Source of the DNA: Rheinheimera baltica DSM 14885 | GTDB taxonomy: Bacteria; Pseudomonadota; Gammaproteobacteria; Enterobacterales; Alteromonadaceae | Assembly (NCBI RefSeq): GCF_000425345.1 | Contig: NZ_AUDG01000013.1 | Coordinates: forward strand, 18,682 to 82,681 | DNA: 64,000 nucleotides | Direction: 5' to 3' | Part shown: one piece after another, positions 48,145-61,591 of the stretch | Numbering within the stretch: position 1 is the stretch's first letter | Layout of the letters: each line of letters opens with the position of its first letter | Position numbers and translations under genes: made by a program | The notes under the pieces: generated by a model | The model's database searches: none | Seen by the model: only the letters and a program-made list of their open reading frames with translations | What the model was told of the DNA's origin: nothing

Positions 48145-50038
48145 TGGCATGTGGCGGTTGTGCGGCTATATCAGTTGGTACCGCGATAGGAATGCGAATA
48201 ATATAGCAGGTGCCCTGGCCAGGTGTACTCGACATGGCAATAGACCCTGCCAGTAGCTGTGTAATGTTTAGGTAGACGATATGCAAACCCAGTCCGCTAA
48301 AACCCCTATTGCGTCCAGTGGTAAAGAACGGGTTAAATACTTCGCTCTGCAATTCGTTGGGTATACCTGCACCGTTGTCTTCGTAGACTAGCTCTAACCA
48401 GTCTGTGGGTTGCTCCATTAAGTTTAGTTTTACTTCTATATTGCCAACATCATCATCGGTAAAACCGTGTTTTAGTGAATTTAATATAAGGTTTGTCAGA
48501 ACCTGGGCAATGGCACCAGGGTAACTATCCATAATAATGTCTGGTGGGCAGCTGACGTTAATAGTGATTTGACGGTCTTTGAAGCTTGGTCGTAAACTCA
48601 GAATCACTTCATTGAGGTATTTTGCCATATCAAACTGCCGCTTTAGCGCGCCGGTTTGATCAACTGCAACCAATTTAAAACTCTGAATTAATTCAGCGGC
48701 GCGGCTACAGCAATGACTTATAAGGCCTGAACTGTCTACGGCAATTTGCAGGTAGGCAGATAGTTGTTTCGCGCTAAGCGTTTCATGCGCAAATTTGTCA
48801 GCGGTGGCAGCTGATTCATTCTGCAGATGAGAGGCAGCCGTTAAAATAGTTCCTACCGGTGTATTAATCTCATGCGCAACACCAGCAACCAGCTTGCCAA
48901 GTGCCGCCATCTTTTCGGCCTGTACCAGTTCGTCTTGCATGGCCTTTTGTCGCATTAAATTTTGTTCTGCTTCCTCTTTAGCTTTTATAAGCGCTTCGCG
49001 CAGCTGCAATTGCTCTGTGACATCTCTTAAGGTCAGCGTTGTGATTGTAACGTTGCTAGTTGTGGTATCAGCCAACTTAATTTCTACACTTCGCACTTCG
49101 CCATCAACAATTGTGCTGGCAATGACTTGCTCACCGTTGTTTTGTTTTCTAACAAGTCTGTTTATGTATTGCATATAGTCCGCAGGCTGGTTCTGAGCGC
49201 TGCCGACCTGCAGCAGTGCTAATATCGGTTGGCCTAATAGGGCTGCTTCTGCTTGGCTAAAATACGCCACTGCCATCTTATTTACTCTGATGATTAAACC
49301 AGAAGTGTTAACGCTTAACGTTGGATCGGGGGAGGTGGCGAGCAAGTTGTTCAGTTCTTTTTCAGCCACAATAACGTCATTTGTTACGACAATAATACGA
49401 CGTAACAGCCAGGCAATAGCAATTGCTGCAATAAGTAAAACCGGTAGCAGTAATAAACTGGCTATCAGCAGGAACTGTCTGGCCCGGCTATTTAGCTGTT
49501 TTGCATCCAGTATTATTGCAGCACTTTGCTTACTGATGCTTTGGTCAAGCTGCTGCAGTGCTTGCAGCGCTTTCGTGTCATCTACTTTTACTTCGCTATC
49601 TATTTCATCAGTGTTGGCCTGCTGTGTCAGCATATTTAGCGCTAAATAGTATTTGCTTTGGTATTCAATAAAAGTTTGCTGTACCTGCTCTAATGCTTGA
49701 AGGTTTTCTTTATTCTCTAGCAGCTTTTGTAGCCTAGCCAGATGTTGTTGCACCAACGAAATGTCTTGTTCAATCTTCGGCTGATAGACAGCTATATCTC
49801 GACGTAGCACCAGATTTTTAAAATTGTGTATAAAGCCGCCATAGCCCAAATGATGGCGGATGTTAGCCATCTCAAATGTAATAGCGTTTGATTTAGCCGT
49901 ATGCTCAACCCAGGAAGTTTCAACTTGCTTAAAATCAACCAAGCTTTTTGAGATTAGTGCAGCAGCCGCTGTGATAATAATCAGGACCATTACCACAATG
50001 GTTTTCGCATGTAGCTTATAATCTGTTGTTGAAGTCAT
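48137..50038 (-). CDS. Membrane sensor histidine kinase, no adjacent response regulator
   Basis: 633 residues. Two membrane helices (about 13-30 and 192-214) bracket a helical periplasmic sensor, followed by a PAS domain (about 222-340), a short coiled coil, HisKA with MAALGKLVAGVAHEINTP (phospho-His in AHEIN) and an ATPase domain with NLILNSLKHGF, DNGAGI and GFSGLGLHIVY. No receiver domain and no neighbouring regulator, so its partner is elsewhere. Confidence 0.9.
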   Translation of the reverse strand: MTSTTDYKLHAKTIVVMVLIIITAAAALISKSLVDFKQVETSWVEHTAKSNAITFEMANIRHHLGYGGFIHNFKNLVLRRDIAVYQPKIEQDISLVQQHLARLQKLLENKENLQALEQVQQTFIEYQSKYYLALNMLTQQANTDEIDSEVKVDDTKALQALQQLDQSISKQSAAIILDAKQLNSRARQFLLIASLLLLPVLLIAAIAIAWLLRRIIVVTNDVIVAEKELNNLLATSPDPTLSVNTSGLIIRVNKMAVAYFSQAEAALLGQPILALLQVGSAQNQPADYMQYINRLVRKQNNGEQVIASTIVDGEVRSVEIKLADTTTSNVTITTLTLRDVTEQLQLREALIKAKEEAEQNLMRQKAMQDELVQAEKMAALGKLVAGVAHEINTPVGTILTAASHLQNESAATADKFAHETLSAKQLSAYLQIAVDSSGLISHCCSRAAELIQSFKLVAVDQTGALKRQFDMAKYLNEVILSLRPSFKDRQITINVSCPPDIIMDSYPGAIAQVLTNLILNSLKHGFTDDDVGNIEVKLNLMEQPTDWLELVYEDNGAGIPNELQSEVFNPFFTTGRNRGFSGLGLHIVYLNITQLLAGSIAMSSTPGQGTCYIIRIPIAVPTDIAAQPPHAIT

Positions 50039-50181
50039 TATCTATCCTTAAATGCGAGACATAGTGCCGTCCAACTAGCTATTCGCCATTTACAAGGTTA
50101 ACGTAATGATTTTTGCAGTGTGTTTCAGGTTAACTAAATGCAATTTTAGCTATGTATTTAGTAAGTACCAAATAAGTAAAC

Positions 50182-50205
50182 AAAAAAACCTGCCGAAGCG
50201 GCAGG
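50182..50205 (-). terminator. mnmE terminator
   Basis: Stem CCTGCCG/CGGCAGG (50189-50205) followed on the leftward strand by seven T (50188-50182). Confidence 0.88.
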
Positions 50206-50231
50206 GAGACATTGCATCCATTATTGGAAGG

Positions 50232-51596
50232 TTATTTACCGATACAAAACGAGCTGAAAATCTTGCCGAGCAAATCATCCGAGCTAAACTCGCCGGTTAT
50301 CTCGTTCAGGTGTTGTTGCGTTAAGCGCAACTCTTCTGCGAGGATTTCACCAGCGATATAGCTGTGCAGTTGTTCCTGGCCGATGCTAAGGTGCTCTGCG
50401 GCACGATCGAGTGCGTCAAGGTGGCGGCGGCGGGCAAGGAAGCTGCCCTCGGTACTGGCGTCAAAGCCGATACATTGTTTTAGATGTTCGCGCAGGCCGT
50501 CGATACCATCACCGGTTTTGGCTGACAAACGGTACACCGGCGTATTACTGGTCGTATTGGGTGTCATGGGTTCGCCGGTTAAGTCGGCTTTATTGCGAAT
50601 AACCGTTACACCCAAATTGGCTGGCAGGCGGTCGATAAAGTCGGGCCAGATATCGTGCGGATCGGTAGCATCGGTTGTGGTGCCGTCTACCATAAACAGC
50701 ACCCGGTCGGCCTGTTCTATTTCTTTCCAGGCACGTTCAATACCAATTTGCTCAACCTGATCGGTTGCATCACGTAAACCGGCGGTATCGATAATATGCA
50801 GCGGCATACCGTCAATATGAATGTGCTCGCGCAGTACGTCACGGGTGGTGCCAGCTATTTCAGTCACGATAGCAGCTTCTCGCCCGGCTAACGCATTTAG
50901 CAGGCTCGATTTACCCGCATTTGGCCTACCCGCAATAACTACTTTCATGCCTTCACGTAAGATACTGCCCTGGGTAGCTTGTTTTTTTACGCTAGCCAGG
51001 TAGTCGATAATATCGGCTAAGTCGGAAGCCACTTTGCCATCGGAGAGGAAATCAATTTCTTCATCCGGGAAGTCTATTGCGGCTTCGACATACATACGCA
51101 GGTAAATGACTTTTTCTACCAGCTCATGAATTCGTCTGGAAAATTCACCTTGCAGTGATTGCATGGCACTGCGCGCGGCTTGTTCGCTGCTGGCGTCAAT
51201 TAAGTCGGCAATGGCTTCGGCCTGGGCTAAGTCGAGCTTGTCGTTTAAAAAGGCGCGTTCTGAAAATTCACCCGGCTTGGCAATACGTACATTGGGTAGT
51301 GCCAACACTTGTTTCAGCAACATATCCAGTAACACAGGGCCGCCGTGGCCTTGAAGTTCAAGTACGTCTTCGCCGGTAAAAGAATTGGGCCCTGGGAAGT
51401 ACAGCGCAATACCTTGGTCTAGTACTTGTGTATTAGTATCATAAAACGGCAGGTAGTCGGCGTAACGTGGTTTAGGTAACTTGTGCAGTATGGCTTGCGC
51501 TACTGCTTTAGTGTCCGGTCCGGAAATACGGATAATACCCACACCGGCGCGGCCCGGAGCAGTGGCTAAAGCGGCGATGGTGTCGGTAGTAAACAT
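50232..51596 (-). CDS. mnmE: tRNA modification GTPase MnmE
   Basis: 454 residues. N-terminal formyl-THF-binding domain ([21 protein letters not shown]), G domain with GRPNAGKSS (about 223-231), DTAG and NKAD, and the C-terminal CIGK ending, whose cysteine is required for modification. Works with MnmG on U34. The GAGGCAAC leader gives a good ribosome site. Part of the conserved rpmH-rnpA-yidD-yidC-mnmE order. Confidence 0.98.
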   Translation of the reverse strand: MFTTDTIAALATAPGRAGVGIIRISGPDTKAVAQAILHKLPKPRYADYLPFYDTNTQVLDQGIALYFPGPNSFTGEDVLELQGHGGPVLLDMLLKQVLALPNVRIAKPGEFSERAFLNDKLDLAQAEAIADLIDASSEQAARSAMQSLQGEFSRRIHELVEKVIYLRMYVEAAIDFPDEEIDFLSDGKVASDLADIIDYLASVKKQATQGSILREGMKVVIAGRPNAGKSSLLNALAGREAAIVTEIAGTTRDVLREHIHIDGMPLHIIDTAGLRDATDQVEQIGIERAWKEIEQADRVLFMVDGTTTDATDPHDIWPDFIDRLPANLGVTVIRNKADLTGEPMTPNTTSNTPVYRLSAKTGDGIDGLREHLKQCIGFDASTEGSFLARRRHLDALDRAAEHLSIGQEQLHSYIAGEILAEELRLTQQHLNEITGEFSSDDLLGKIFSSFCIGK

Positions 51597-51614
51597 GGTG
51601 TTGCCTCTGAATAG

Positions 51615-51645
51615 AAAAAGCCTGTCAGCGTTAGGCGACAGGCTT
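51615..51645 (-). terminator. Terminator after yidC / structured RNA
   Basis: Stem AAGCCTGTC 51618-51626 with GACAGGCTT 51637-51645; five T on the leftward strand (51619-51615). It separates yidC from mnmE. Confidence 0.85.
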
Positions 51646-51659
51646 AAGGTTTAATGGCA

Positions 51660-51762
51660 AGGGTAAGGAAATCATCATTTCGCTGCTTTCGACAGTACGT
51701 CCGTGTACTGTCTCAACCTGTGCAACATCCCTGTTGCTGCTTCATGATGACACGCTTACCCT
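51660..51762 (-). ncRNA. Predicted three-way-junction RNA between yidC and mnmE
   Basis: Nested perfect stems read on the leftward strand. P1 is AGGGTAAG/CTTACCCT (51762-51755 with 51667-51660). A 4x4 internal loop follows, then P2 TCATCAT/ATGATGA (51750-51744 with 51678-51672). From P2 branch P3, GCAACA/TGTTGC (51737-51732 with 51727-51722, GGGA loop), and P4, GACAGTAC/GTACTGTC (51712-51705 with 51698-51691, 6-nt loop). It starts 14 nt after yidC and is followed by an intrinsic terminator. Not recognised as a known RNA family. Confidence 0.55.
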
Positions 51763-51776
51763 AGCGTTGAGTCTGG

Positions 51777-53414
51777 TTAAGCCTTTTTAGTATGTAAGCC
51801 TTTCTTTTCCATGCCTTTATAGATATATAACATCTGCGCCAGTGAAATAAGGTTACTTACAAACCAGTAAAGTACCAGGCCACTTGGGAACCACAGGAAG
51901 AACACGGAGAACGCAACTGGCATCCACATCATGATCTTTTGCTGCATTGGGTCGGTAACCTGCATTGGCGTGAGTTTTTGCATTAAAAACATGCTTAAAC
52001 CAAATAATACCGGTAATACGTAGTACGGGTCTTGCGCAGATAAGTCGTTAATCCAAAGCATAAATGGTGCATGACGTAATTCAACGCTTTCAACGAATAC
52101 CCAGTATAGCGCCAGGAAGATAGGCATCTGAATGATCATCGGTAAGCAGCCACCCATCGGGTTAACTTTTTCTTTGCGATACAGTTCCATCATTGCCGGG
52201 CCCATCTTTTGACGGTCTTCTTTATAACGGGCCTGTAGTTCGTCAATTTTTGGCTTTAAGTTACGCATTTTCGCCATCGACTCGTACTGTACTTTGGTCA
52301 GTGGGTACATGGCACCTTTGACGATAAGGGTAATGCAGATAATGGCTACACCCCAGTTAACGACAAAACCCTGAATGGTCGTTAGTAACCAAAACAACGG
52401 TTGTGAGATAAACCATAAGAAACCGTAATCAACCGTTAAATCCAACCCGTTGGCAATTTTAGCCAGGCTGTCTTGATCTTTGGGGCCAGCATAAAAAGTA
52501 CTGGTTAAGGTTATTTCAGCGCCGGGCTCAATATTAACTGCCGGGCCCTTAGCACCAATAACACCTTGGCCATTGCGAACTAAGCTGTATAGCTGGTTAT
52601 CGGTTTGGGCATCAGGTACCCAGGCCGACACAAAGTAGTGCTCTAGCATGGCAACCCAACCACCAGTTGTGGCTTCCAACAGGTTTTTCTCTTGCATGTC
52701 ATCAAAGGCGTATTTGTTATAACGCTCTGAAGAAGTACCAAAAGCTGCACCGCGGTAGATTGGCATCATCATGCTGCTGCCTTCACCGTTGTCGATAGTT
52801 TGGACCATATGCTGATAAGGTTGAACCGTTTTTACTTCAGTACTTTGGTTTTTAATAAAATATTCTACCCGGACATCATATTGACCAGCAACAAAGGTAA
52901 AACGTTTTTCAATTTGCAGGCCGTTATGGTTAAACAGTAATGGCACCACTAACTCGGTTGCACCGCTACTTAACGCATAACTACTTTTTTCCGCAGTATA
53001 AACAGGCCGCGGGTTACGGCTGTCGTCTGGGCCATCACGGCCTATAAGTCCGCTTTGAGCTACGTATTCAAAGCCGTTCAGCTTACGCATCAGCGGATAA
53101 GCGTCACCTTCACCTTTATTTAGTTCAAACGCGGGTAATTCTAAACCAACGATGTCACCACCGCGGCTGTCTATGCGTAAGTTAAATACGTCTGTGCTGA
53201 CAGTAATGGTTCGTGCGGCTGCCGCTACAGTGGCTACAGATTGTTCCGCGTCAGCAGTGGTAAGTTGTAAGTCAGCAGAACTGCTGCCGGTACTGTCGCT
53301 ATTTTGTGTTACTGGTGTAACCGGCTTTGGCGCGGTGTCGATATTCCACTGTTGCCAAAGTAAAAAACTGACCAGGGCCAGACCAATAACTAATAAACTA
53401 CGTTGTGATTCCAT
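51777..53414 (-). CDS. yidC: Membrane protein insertase YidC
   Basis: 545 residues (E. coli 548). N-terminal anchor (about 7-24), a large periplasmic domain, then the conserved membrane core with the positively charged groove region (MYPLTKVQYESMAKMRNLKPKIDELQARYKED, shown by its MAKMRNLKPKI centre) and GGCLPMIIQMPIFLALYW. Inserts inner-membrane proteins, including the F0 c subunit encoded here. Confidence 0.98.
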   Translation of the reverse strand: MESQRSLLVIGLALVSFLLWQQWNIDTAPKPVTPVTQNSDSTGSSSADLQLTTADAEQSVATVAAAARTITVSTDVFNLRIDSRGGDIVGLELPAFELNKGEGDAYPLMRKLNGFEYVAQSGLIGRDGPDDSRNPRPVYTAEKSSYALSSGATELVVPLLFNHNGLQIEKRFTFVAGQYDVRVEYFIKNQSTEVKTVQPYQHMVQTIDNGEGSSMMMPIYRGAAFGTSSERYNKYAFDDMQEKNLLEATTGGWVAMLEHYFVSAWVPDAQTDNQLYSLVRNGQGVIGAKGPAVNIEPGAEITLTSTFYAGPKDQDSLAKIANGLDLTVDYGFLWFISQPLFWLLTTIQGFVVNWGVAIICITLIVKGAMYPLTKVQYESMAKMRNLKPKIDELQARYKEDRQKMGPAMMELYRKEKVNPMGGCLPMIIQMPIFLALYWVFVESVELRHAPFMLWINDLSAQDPYYVLPVLFGLSMFLMQKLTPMQVTDPMQQKIMMWMPVAFSVFFLWFPSGLVLYWFVSNLISLAQMLYIYKGMEKKGLHTKKA

Positions 53415-53417
53415 GGC

Positions 53418-53681
53418 TTAGCTTTTCTCATTGTGCTTTTCAGGAACAGGATCATCACCGCCTTCGTGTAGAGGGTGACATTTTAATATACGTTTCGTTG
53501 CTAACCAACTGCCTTTCAGCACGCCAAAGCGTTCAATTGCTGAAATAGCATAATGCGAGCAGGTGGGATGAAAACGGCAGCTAGGCCCAAATAAGGGGCT
53601 AATCAGTCTCTGGTAACCGTGCAGCAGCGTTAACACTAGGCTGACAGCGAAGCGGTGTACTGCCGAGCGATTTTTCGCCAT
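53418..53681 (-). CDS. yidD: Membrane protein insertion efficiency factor YidD
   Basis: 87 residues. The family core [23 protein letters not shown] and the [12 protein letters not shown] ending are present. Overlaps rnpA by 46 nt and precedes yidC by 3 nt, the usual compact arrangement. Confidence 0.96.
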   Translation of the reverse strand: MAKNRSAVHRFAVSLVLTLLHGYQRLISPLFGPSCRFHPTCSHYAISAIERFGVLKGSWLATKRILKCHPLHEGGDDPVPEKHNEKS

Positions 53682-54004
53682 AACTTTTCCAGTTGCCTAT
53701 GTAACTCATCATTAGCAGTATTACTAATATCACCTTTTACCATCAGTACCAAGTCGACACCGGGCAACTCATGTTGATGCAAACGAAAACTGTTACGCAC
53801 GCAGCGCTTAATGCGATTACGGTGCACCGCTAATTTAACACGTTTTTTCGCGATAGTAAGGCCTAATCGGGCATGTGGCAGATGATTGGCTTTCGCCAGT
53901 ATGGTAAAAAGCGGAGAAGAAACCCGAAAAGGGAGTTGGAAGACGTTATCGAACTGACCGGGAGTTAATAGTCTTAACTCCCTGCCGAATTTCAAGCTGA
54001 CCAC
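53636..54004 (-). CDS. rnpA: Ribonuclease P protein component
   Basis: 122 residues from GTG. RNR-type motif [15 protein letters not shown] (about 62-76) and [20 protein letters not shown] identify RnpA, which binds RNase P RNA for tRNA 5' maturation. It starts 18 nt after rpmH. Confidence 0.97.
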   Translation of the reverse strand: MVSLKFGRELRLLTPGQFDNVFQLPFRVSSPLFTILAKANHLPHARLGLTIAKKRVKLAVHRNRIKRCVRNSFRLHQHELPGVDLVLMVKGDISNTANDELHRQLEKLWRKIARQYTASLSA

Positions 54005-54022
54005 GCAGCGATTAGCAGCTAA

Positions 54023-54160
54023 TTATGCTGATAAACGCTGACGGCCTTTAGCACGGCGACGCGCTAATACTGCACGACCATTTTTAGTGGCCATACGTGC
54101 ACGGAAACCGTGGTTACGCTTGCGTTTTAATACGCTTGGTTGAAAAGTTCTTTTACTCAT
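54023..54160 (-). CDS. rpmH: 50S ribosomal protein L34
   Basis: 45 residues, ATG 54158-54160 to TAA 54023. The sequence [20 protein letters not shown] followed by [20 protein letters not shown] is unmistakable L34. First gene of the leftward rpmH-rnpA-yidD-yidC group, divergent from dnaA. Confidence 0.97.
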   Translation of the reverse strand: MSKRTFQPSVLKRKRNHGFRARMATKNGRAVLARRRAKGRQRLSA

Positions 54161-54597
54161 AATTCATCCGTCCGGTCGAAATATTTACTAAAGTTTTCTG
54201 TGTTTTAGTAAATGTACCAAAACGCAGCTGACAAAAATGAGCGCGAATTTTAAATAGTCTGCAGCGCAAAGTCAATCTGATCCTGTGTTTTATTCGTACG
54301 CGATCTTTATCGATCCTGTTTTTACAAAAGTTTTCCACAGGCATATTTTTTTCCGTGAATAAAGTGTGGGTTATTTGGTTTTAGTTTAAATGTCGCAGCG
54401 AAAAAGCTGAAGTATTATTAAAAGGTATAAGAGAATTTAAGTTATTTAAAACAATGGGATAGATTTATTTTTTGCGTCATTTTGTTAATTTTAAAAAGTC
54501 AATATTGAAGTTGTGGATAAGATAGTACGATAATGTGCGCTTCGTTAACTTACGCCAGCCTTTTGTTCATGATAGTTAAGAGGCTTCAGGAGATATG
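54161..54597. promoter_or_regulatory. rpmH-dnaA divergent control region
   Basis: A 437-bp AT-rich region without genes. It holds a perfect DnaA box in inverted orientation (TGTGGATAA, 54512-54520), 78 bp before dnaA, and a near-box TTTTCCACA at 54331-54339. These fit DnaA autoregulation. No 13-mer cluster or GATC cluster like that at oriC is seen. Confidence 0.7.
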
Positions 54598-55968
54598 GTG
54601 TATCAGTCCGTTTGGCAAAATTGTCTGCAAGCGCTGCAAGCCGAATTACCTGCGCAGCATTTTAGTATGTGGATCCGTCCCTTACAAGCTGATAGTTCTG
54701 ATTCAGGCCTTACGTTGTATGCGCCTAACCGCTTTGTGTTGGATTGGGTACGTGAAAAATACCTGAGCCGGATCATGGAGCTGATCCATGATTACTGCGG
54801 TGATGATGCGCCCCGGCTAAAATTTGATGTGGGTTCTAGTCAGGCTAATAAAGCCCGCAGTACGGTACCTGCGCCCGCAATTACTGCTGTGCCGCAAGCT
54901 GAGCCTGTTGCTCGAGAAAAACCAGAACCCGCACCTAAAACCATTGTGACCAGCAATGTTCGAGCAAACTACACCTTTACTAACTTTGTCGAGGGTAAAT
55001 CGAACCAACTTGCGCGTGCGGCAGCAAGCCAAGTAGCTGATAACCCGGGTACGGCTTATAACCCCTTGTTTATTTATGGTGGTACCGGTTTAGGTAAAAC
55101 GCACTTGTTACATGCAGTAGGTAATGGCATTTTGGCGAAAAAGCCAGATGCTAAAGTGATTTACATGCATTCAGAACGTTTTGTACAAGATATGGTAAAA
55201 GCATTGCAAAACAATGCCATAGAAGAATTTAAGCGTTATTACCGGTCGGTTGATGCGCTGCTGATTGATGATATTCAGTTCTTCGCTAATAAAGAGCGGT
55301 CTCAAGAAGAATTTTTCCATACCTTTAATGCCCTGCTTGAAGGTAATCAACAAATCATCCTAACCAGTGATCGTTATCCTAAAGAAATTGATGGGGTAGA
55401 AGATAGGTTAAAGTCTCGTTTTGGCTGGGGTTTAACCATTGCCATTGAACCGCCAGAATTAGAAACCCGCGTGGCGATCCTGATGCGCAAGGCACATGAG
55501 AACCAGATTCGCTTACCGGAAGAGGTTGCCTTTTTTATTGCTAAACGGCTGCGATCTAACGTGCGCGAATTAGAAGGCGCATTAAACCGTGTCATCGCCA
55601 ACGCTAACTTTACTGGTCGACCTATTACTATTGATTTCGTGCGCGAAGCATTGCGCGATTTACTGGCGTTGCAAGACAAGCTGGTGACAATAGAAAACAT
55701 TCAAAAGACGGTTGCTGAATACTACAAAATTCGAGTAGCAGATTTACTCTCCAAACGTCGCTCGCGCTCTGTAGCGCGCCCGCGCCAGATGGCTATGGCA
55801 TTATCTAAAGAACTCACCAATCACAGTTTACCAGAAATTGGTGATGCGTTCGGTGGTCGCGATCACACCACAGTGCTGCATGCCTGTAGAAAGATTGAGT
55901 CGTTAAAAGAAGAAACGCACGAAATTAAAGAAGACTTTCAAAATTTAATCCGTACTTTGTCATCGTAA
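54598..55968 (+). CDS. dnaA: Replication initiator DnaA
   Basis: 456 residues with GTG 54598, 5 nt after AGGAG; the ATG one codon earlier is only 2 nt from it. Domain I ([22 protein letters not shown]), a variable linker, the AAA+ domain with [14 protein letters not shown] and LLIDDIQFF, and the C-terminal DNA-binding helix with [15 protein letters not shown] are present. First gene of dnaA-dnaN-recF-gyrB. Confidence 0.98.
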   Translation: MYQSVWQNCLQALQAELPAQHFSMWIRPLQADSSDSGLTLYAPNRFVLDWVREKYLSRIMELIHDYCGDDAPRLKFDVGSSQANKARSTVPAPAITAVPQAEPVAREKPEPAPKTIVTSNVRANYTFTNFVEGKSNQLARAAASQVADNPGTAYNPLFIYGGTGLGKTHLLHAVGNGILAKKPDAKVIYMHSERFVQDMVKALQNNAIEEFKRYYRSVDALLIDDIQFFANKERSQEEFFHTFNALLEGNQQIILTSDRYPKEIDGVEDRLKSRFGWGLTIAIEPPELETRVAILMRKAHENQIRLPEEVAFFIAKRLRSNVRELEGALNRVIANANFTGRPITIDFVREALRDLLALQDKLVTIENIQKTVAEYYKIRVADLLSKRRSRSVARPRQMAMALSKELTNHSLPEIGDAFGGRDHTTVLHACRKIESLKEETHEIKEDFQNLIRTLSS

Positions 55969-55980
55969 AGGGACGTGTTC

Positions 55981-57084
55981 ATGCAATTTACCATTAACAG
56001 AGATGCCTTACTCAAACCACTACAAATGGTATCTGGCGCTATTGAACGTCGCCATACGTTACCTATTTTGTCTAATGTTTTGCTTGAAGTATCTGAGGAT
56101 GCGTTGTCTTTAACGGGCACTGATTTGGAAGTAGAGTTGGTTGCGACAACGGATGCTTTAACAGTACAAAGCCCTGGGCGTATTACCGTCCCGGCAAAGA
56201 AGTTGTTAGATATTTGCCGTAGTTTGCCTGAGGGGTCAGATATCCGAGTGCAATTGCAGGGTGATAACTGCGTGCTGACGTGTGGTAAAACGAAGTTCAC
56301 CTTGTCTACGTTAAGTGCGTCTGAATATCCTAACTTAGAAAGCTGGCAGGGCGAGGTTGATATTCAACTAACGCGCATGCAGCTGCGCAAGCTTTTAGAC
56401 GATACTGCGTTCTCTATGGCAAATCAGGATGTACGTTATTACCTGAATGGTTTGTTATTTGAAGTTGATAACGGTGCAGTAAAAGCTGTGGCTACCGACG
56501 GTCACAGACTTGCGTTAAGCGGCGTAGAGCTACCTGGATTAATGGCGCAGCAAAAACAAATTATTATTCCGCGTAAAGGCGTAATGGAAGTGATGCGATT
56601 ACTGGCTAGCGACGAGCAGCTTGTTACATTGAGCCTGGGTCAAAACCATATTCGCTTAACCGATAGTAACTATGTTTTTAGCAGTAAGCTGATTGACGGT
56701 CGTTTCCCTGATTACCGCCGCGTGTTACCCCGTAATAGTACAAAACTGGTTACGGCACATCGTAGTGTGTTAAAAGATGCCTGTACCCGGGCTTCTATTT
56801 TATCAAATGAGAAATACCGCGGTGTGCGATTTACTTTAAGTAATGGCGAGTTACAAATAGTTGCTAATAACCCCGAGCACGAGCAAGCAGAAGAGATCAT
56901 CGAAGTTGAATACCAGGGTGATAACCTTGAGATTGGCTTTAATGTAGGCTACTTGTTGGATGTGTTAAATACGTTAGCAACAGATTTGGTTTTATTGCAT
57001 TTGAATGATGCTAACTCCAGTGCCTTAGTTGAAGGCGTTGGTAATGTCGGTGCGTCTTACGTCGTTATGCCAATGCGCTTGTAA
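55981..57084 (+). CDS. dnaN: DNA polymerase III beta sliding clamp
   Basis: 367 residues from ATG 55981 (MQFTINRDALLKPLQMVSG), with AAGGGA 8 nt upstream; an in-frame GTG at 55975 is less likely. The C-terminus ends YVVMPMRL, the conserved clamp end. 12 bp after dnaA. Confidence 0.98.
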   Translation: MQFTINRDALLKPLQMVSGAIERRHTLPILSNVLLEVSEDALSLTGTDLEVELVATTDALTVQSPGRITVPAKKLLDICRSLPEGSDIRVQLQGDNCVLTCGKTKFTLSTLSASEYPNLESWQGEVDIQLTRMQLRKLLDDTAFSMANQDVRYYLNGLLFEVDNGAVKAVATDGHRLALSGVELPGLMAQQKQIIIPRKGVMEVMRLLASDEQLVTLSLGQNHIRLTDSNYVFSSKLIDGRFPDYRRVLPRNSTKLVTAHRSVLKDACTRASILSNEKYRGVRFTLSNGELQIVANNPEHEQAEEIIEVEYQGDNLEIGFNVGYLLDVLNTLATDLVLLHLNDANSSALVEGVGNVGASYVVMPMRL

Positions 57085-57086
57085 TC

Positions 57087-60606
<3,520 letters not shown>

Positions 60607-60667
60607 CAATACCAGAAAAAACTACAGGGGCTGCGGCCCCTCAGTCATTTTAGCGAGTTAGAAGCGA

Positions 60668-61591
60668 ATGCATAAATACGATATAAAAACCTTCCAGGGT
60701 CTGATATTAGCCCTGCAAGACTACTGGGCACGTCAGGGCTGCGTAATAGTGCAACCGCTGGATTTAGAAGTGGGCGCCGGTACGTTTCACCCCATGACCT
60801 TTTTACGTTCATTGGGCCCAGAGCCAACAAATGTAGCCTATGTGCAGCCTTGCCGCCGTCCTACCGATGGCCGCTACGGTGAGAACCCGAACCGTTTACA
60901 ACATTACTATCAGTTTCAGGTGATCTTAAAGCCGTCGCCAGACAATATTCAGGAGCTGTATTTAGGCTCGTTGCGCGAACTGGGCATCGATACCTTAGTG
61001 CATGATATCCGTTTTGTGGAAGATAACTGGGAATCACCAACGCTAGGTGCCTGGGGCCTGGGCTGGGAAGTCTGGCTAAACGGTATGGAAGTTACACAGT
61101 TTACCTACTTTCAACAAGTGGGTGGCCTGGAATGCCGGCCGGTTACCGGAGAGATTACCTACGGTTTAGAGCGTCTGGCAATGTATATTCAGAACGTCGA
61201 CAGCATCTATGACTTAGTTTGGGCTGATGGTCCTTTAGGCCGTGTAACCTATGGTGATGTGTTCCACCAAAATGAAGTAGAGCAGTCAACATACAACTTT
61301 GAGCATGCTGATGTTGCTGCGCTTTTTGCTTCATTTGATCAGTGCGAAAAAGAAAGTCAGTACTTAATTGAGCAAGGCCTCGCATTACCTGCCTACGAGA
61401 AAGTAATGAAAGCATCGCATGCGTTTAACTTACTTGATGCGCGCCATGCTATCTCTGTCACCGAGCGTCAGCGCTACATTCTACGGGTACGTGCACTTGC
61501 CAAAGCCTGTGCTGAAGCGTATTACGCAAGCCGTGAAAAACTGGGTTTCCCCCTTTGTAGTGATAGCAAGCGTAGTAAGCAGGAGGCATAA
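60668..61591 (+). CDS. glyQ: Glycyl-tRNA synthetase alpha subunit
   Basis: 307 residues. Class II catalytic subunit of the alpha2beta2 enzyme; [18 protein letters not shown] opening and [20 protein letters not shown] are conserved. It shares one base with glyS (TAATG). Confidence 0.98.
   Translation: MHKYDIKTFQGLILALQDYWARQGCVIVQPLDLEVGAGTFHPMTFLRSLGPEPTNVAYVQPCRRPTDGRYGENPNRLQHYYQFQVILKPSPDNIQELYLGSLRELGIDTLVHDIRFVEDNWESPTLGAWGLGWEVWLNGMEVTQFTYFQQVGGLECRPVTGEITYGLERLAMYIQNVDSIYDLVWADGPLGRVTYGDVFHQNEVEQSTYNFEHADVAALFASFDQCEKESQYLIEQGLALPAYEKVMKASHAFNLLDARHAISVTERQRYILRVRALAKACAEAYYASREKLGFPLCSDSKRSKQEA

Noticed and set aside
54161..54597. Second replication origin at rpmH-dnaA
   Set aside because: Only one perfect DnaA box and no 13-mer or GATC cluster. 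DnaA autoregulation explains it better.
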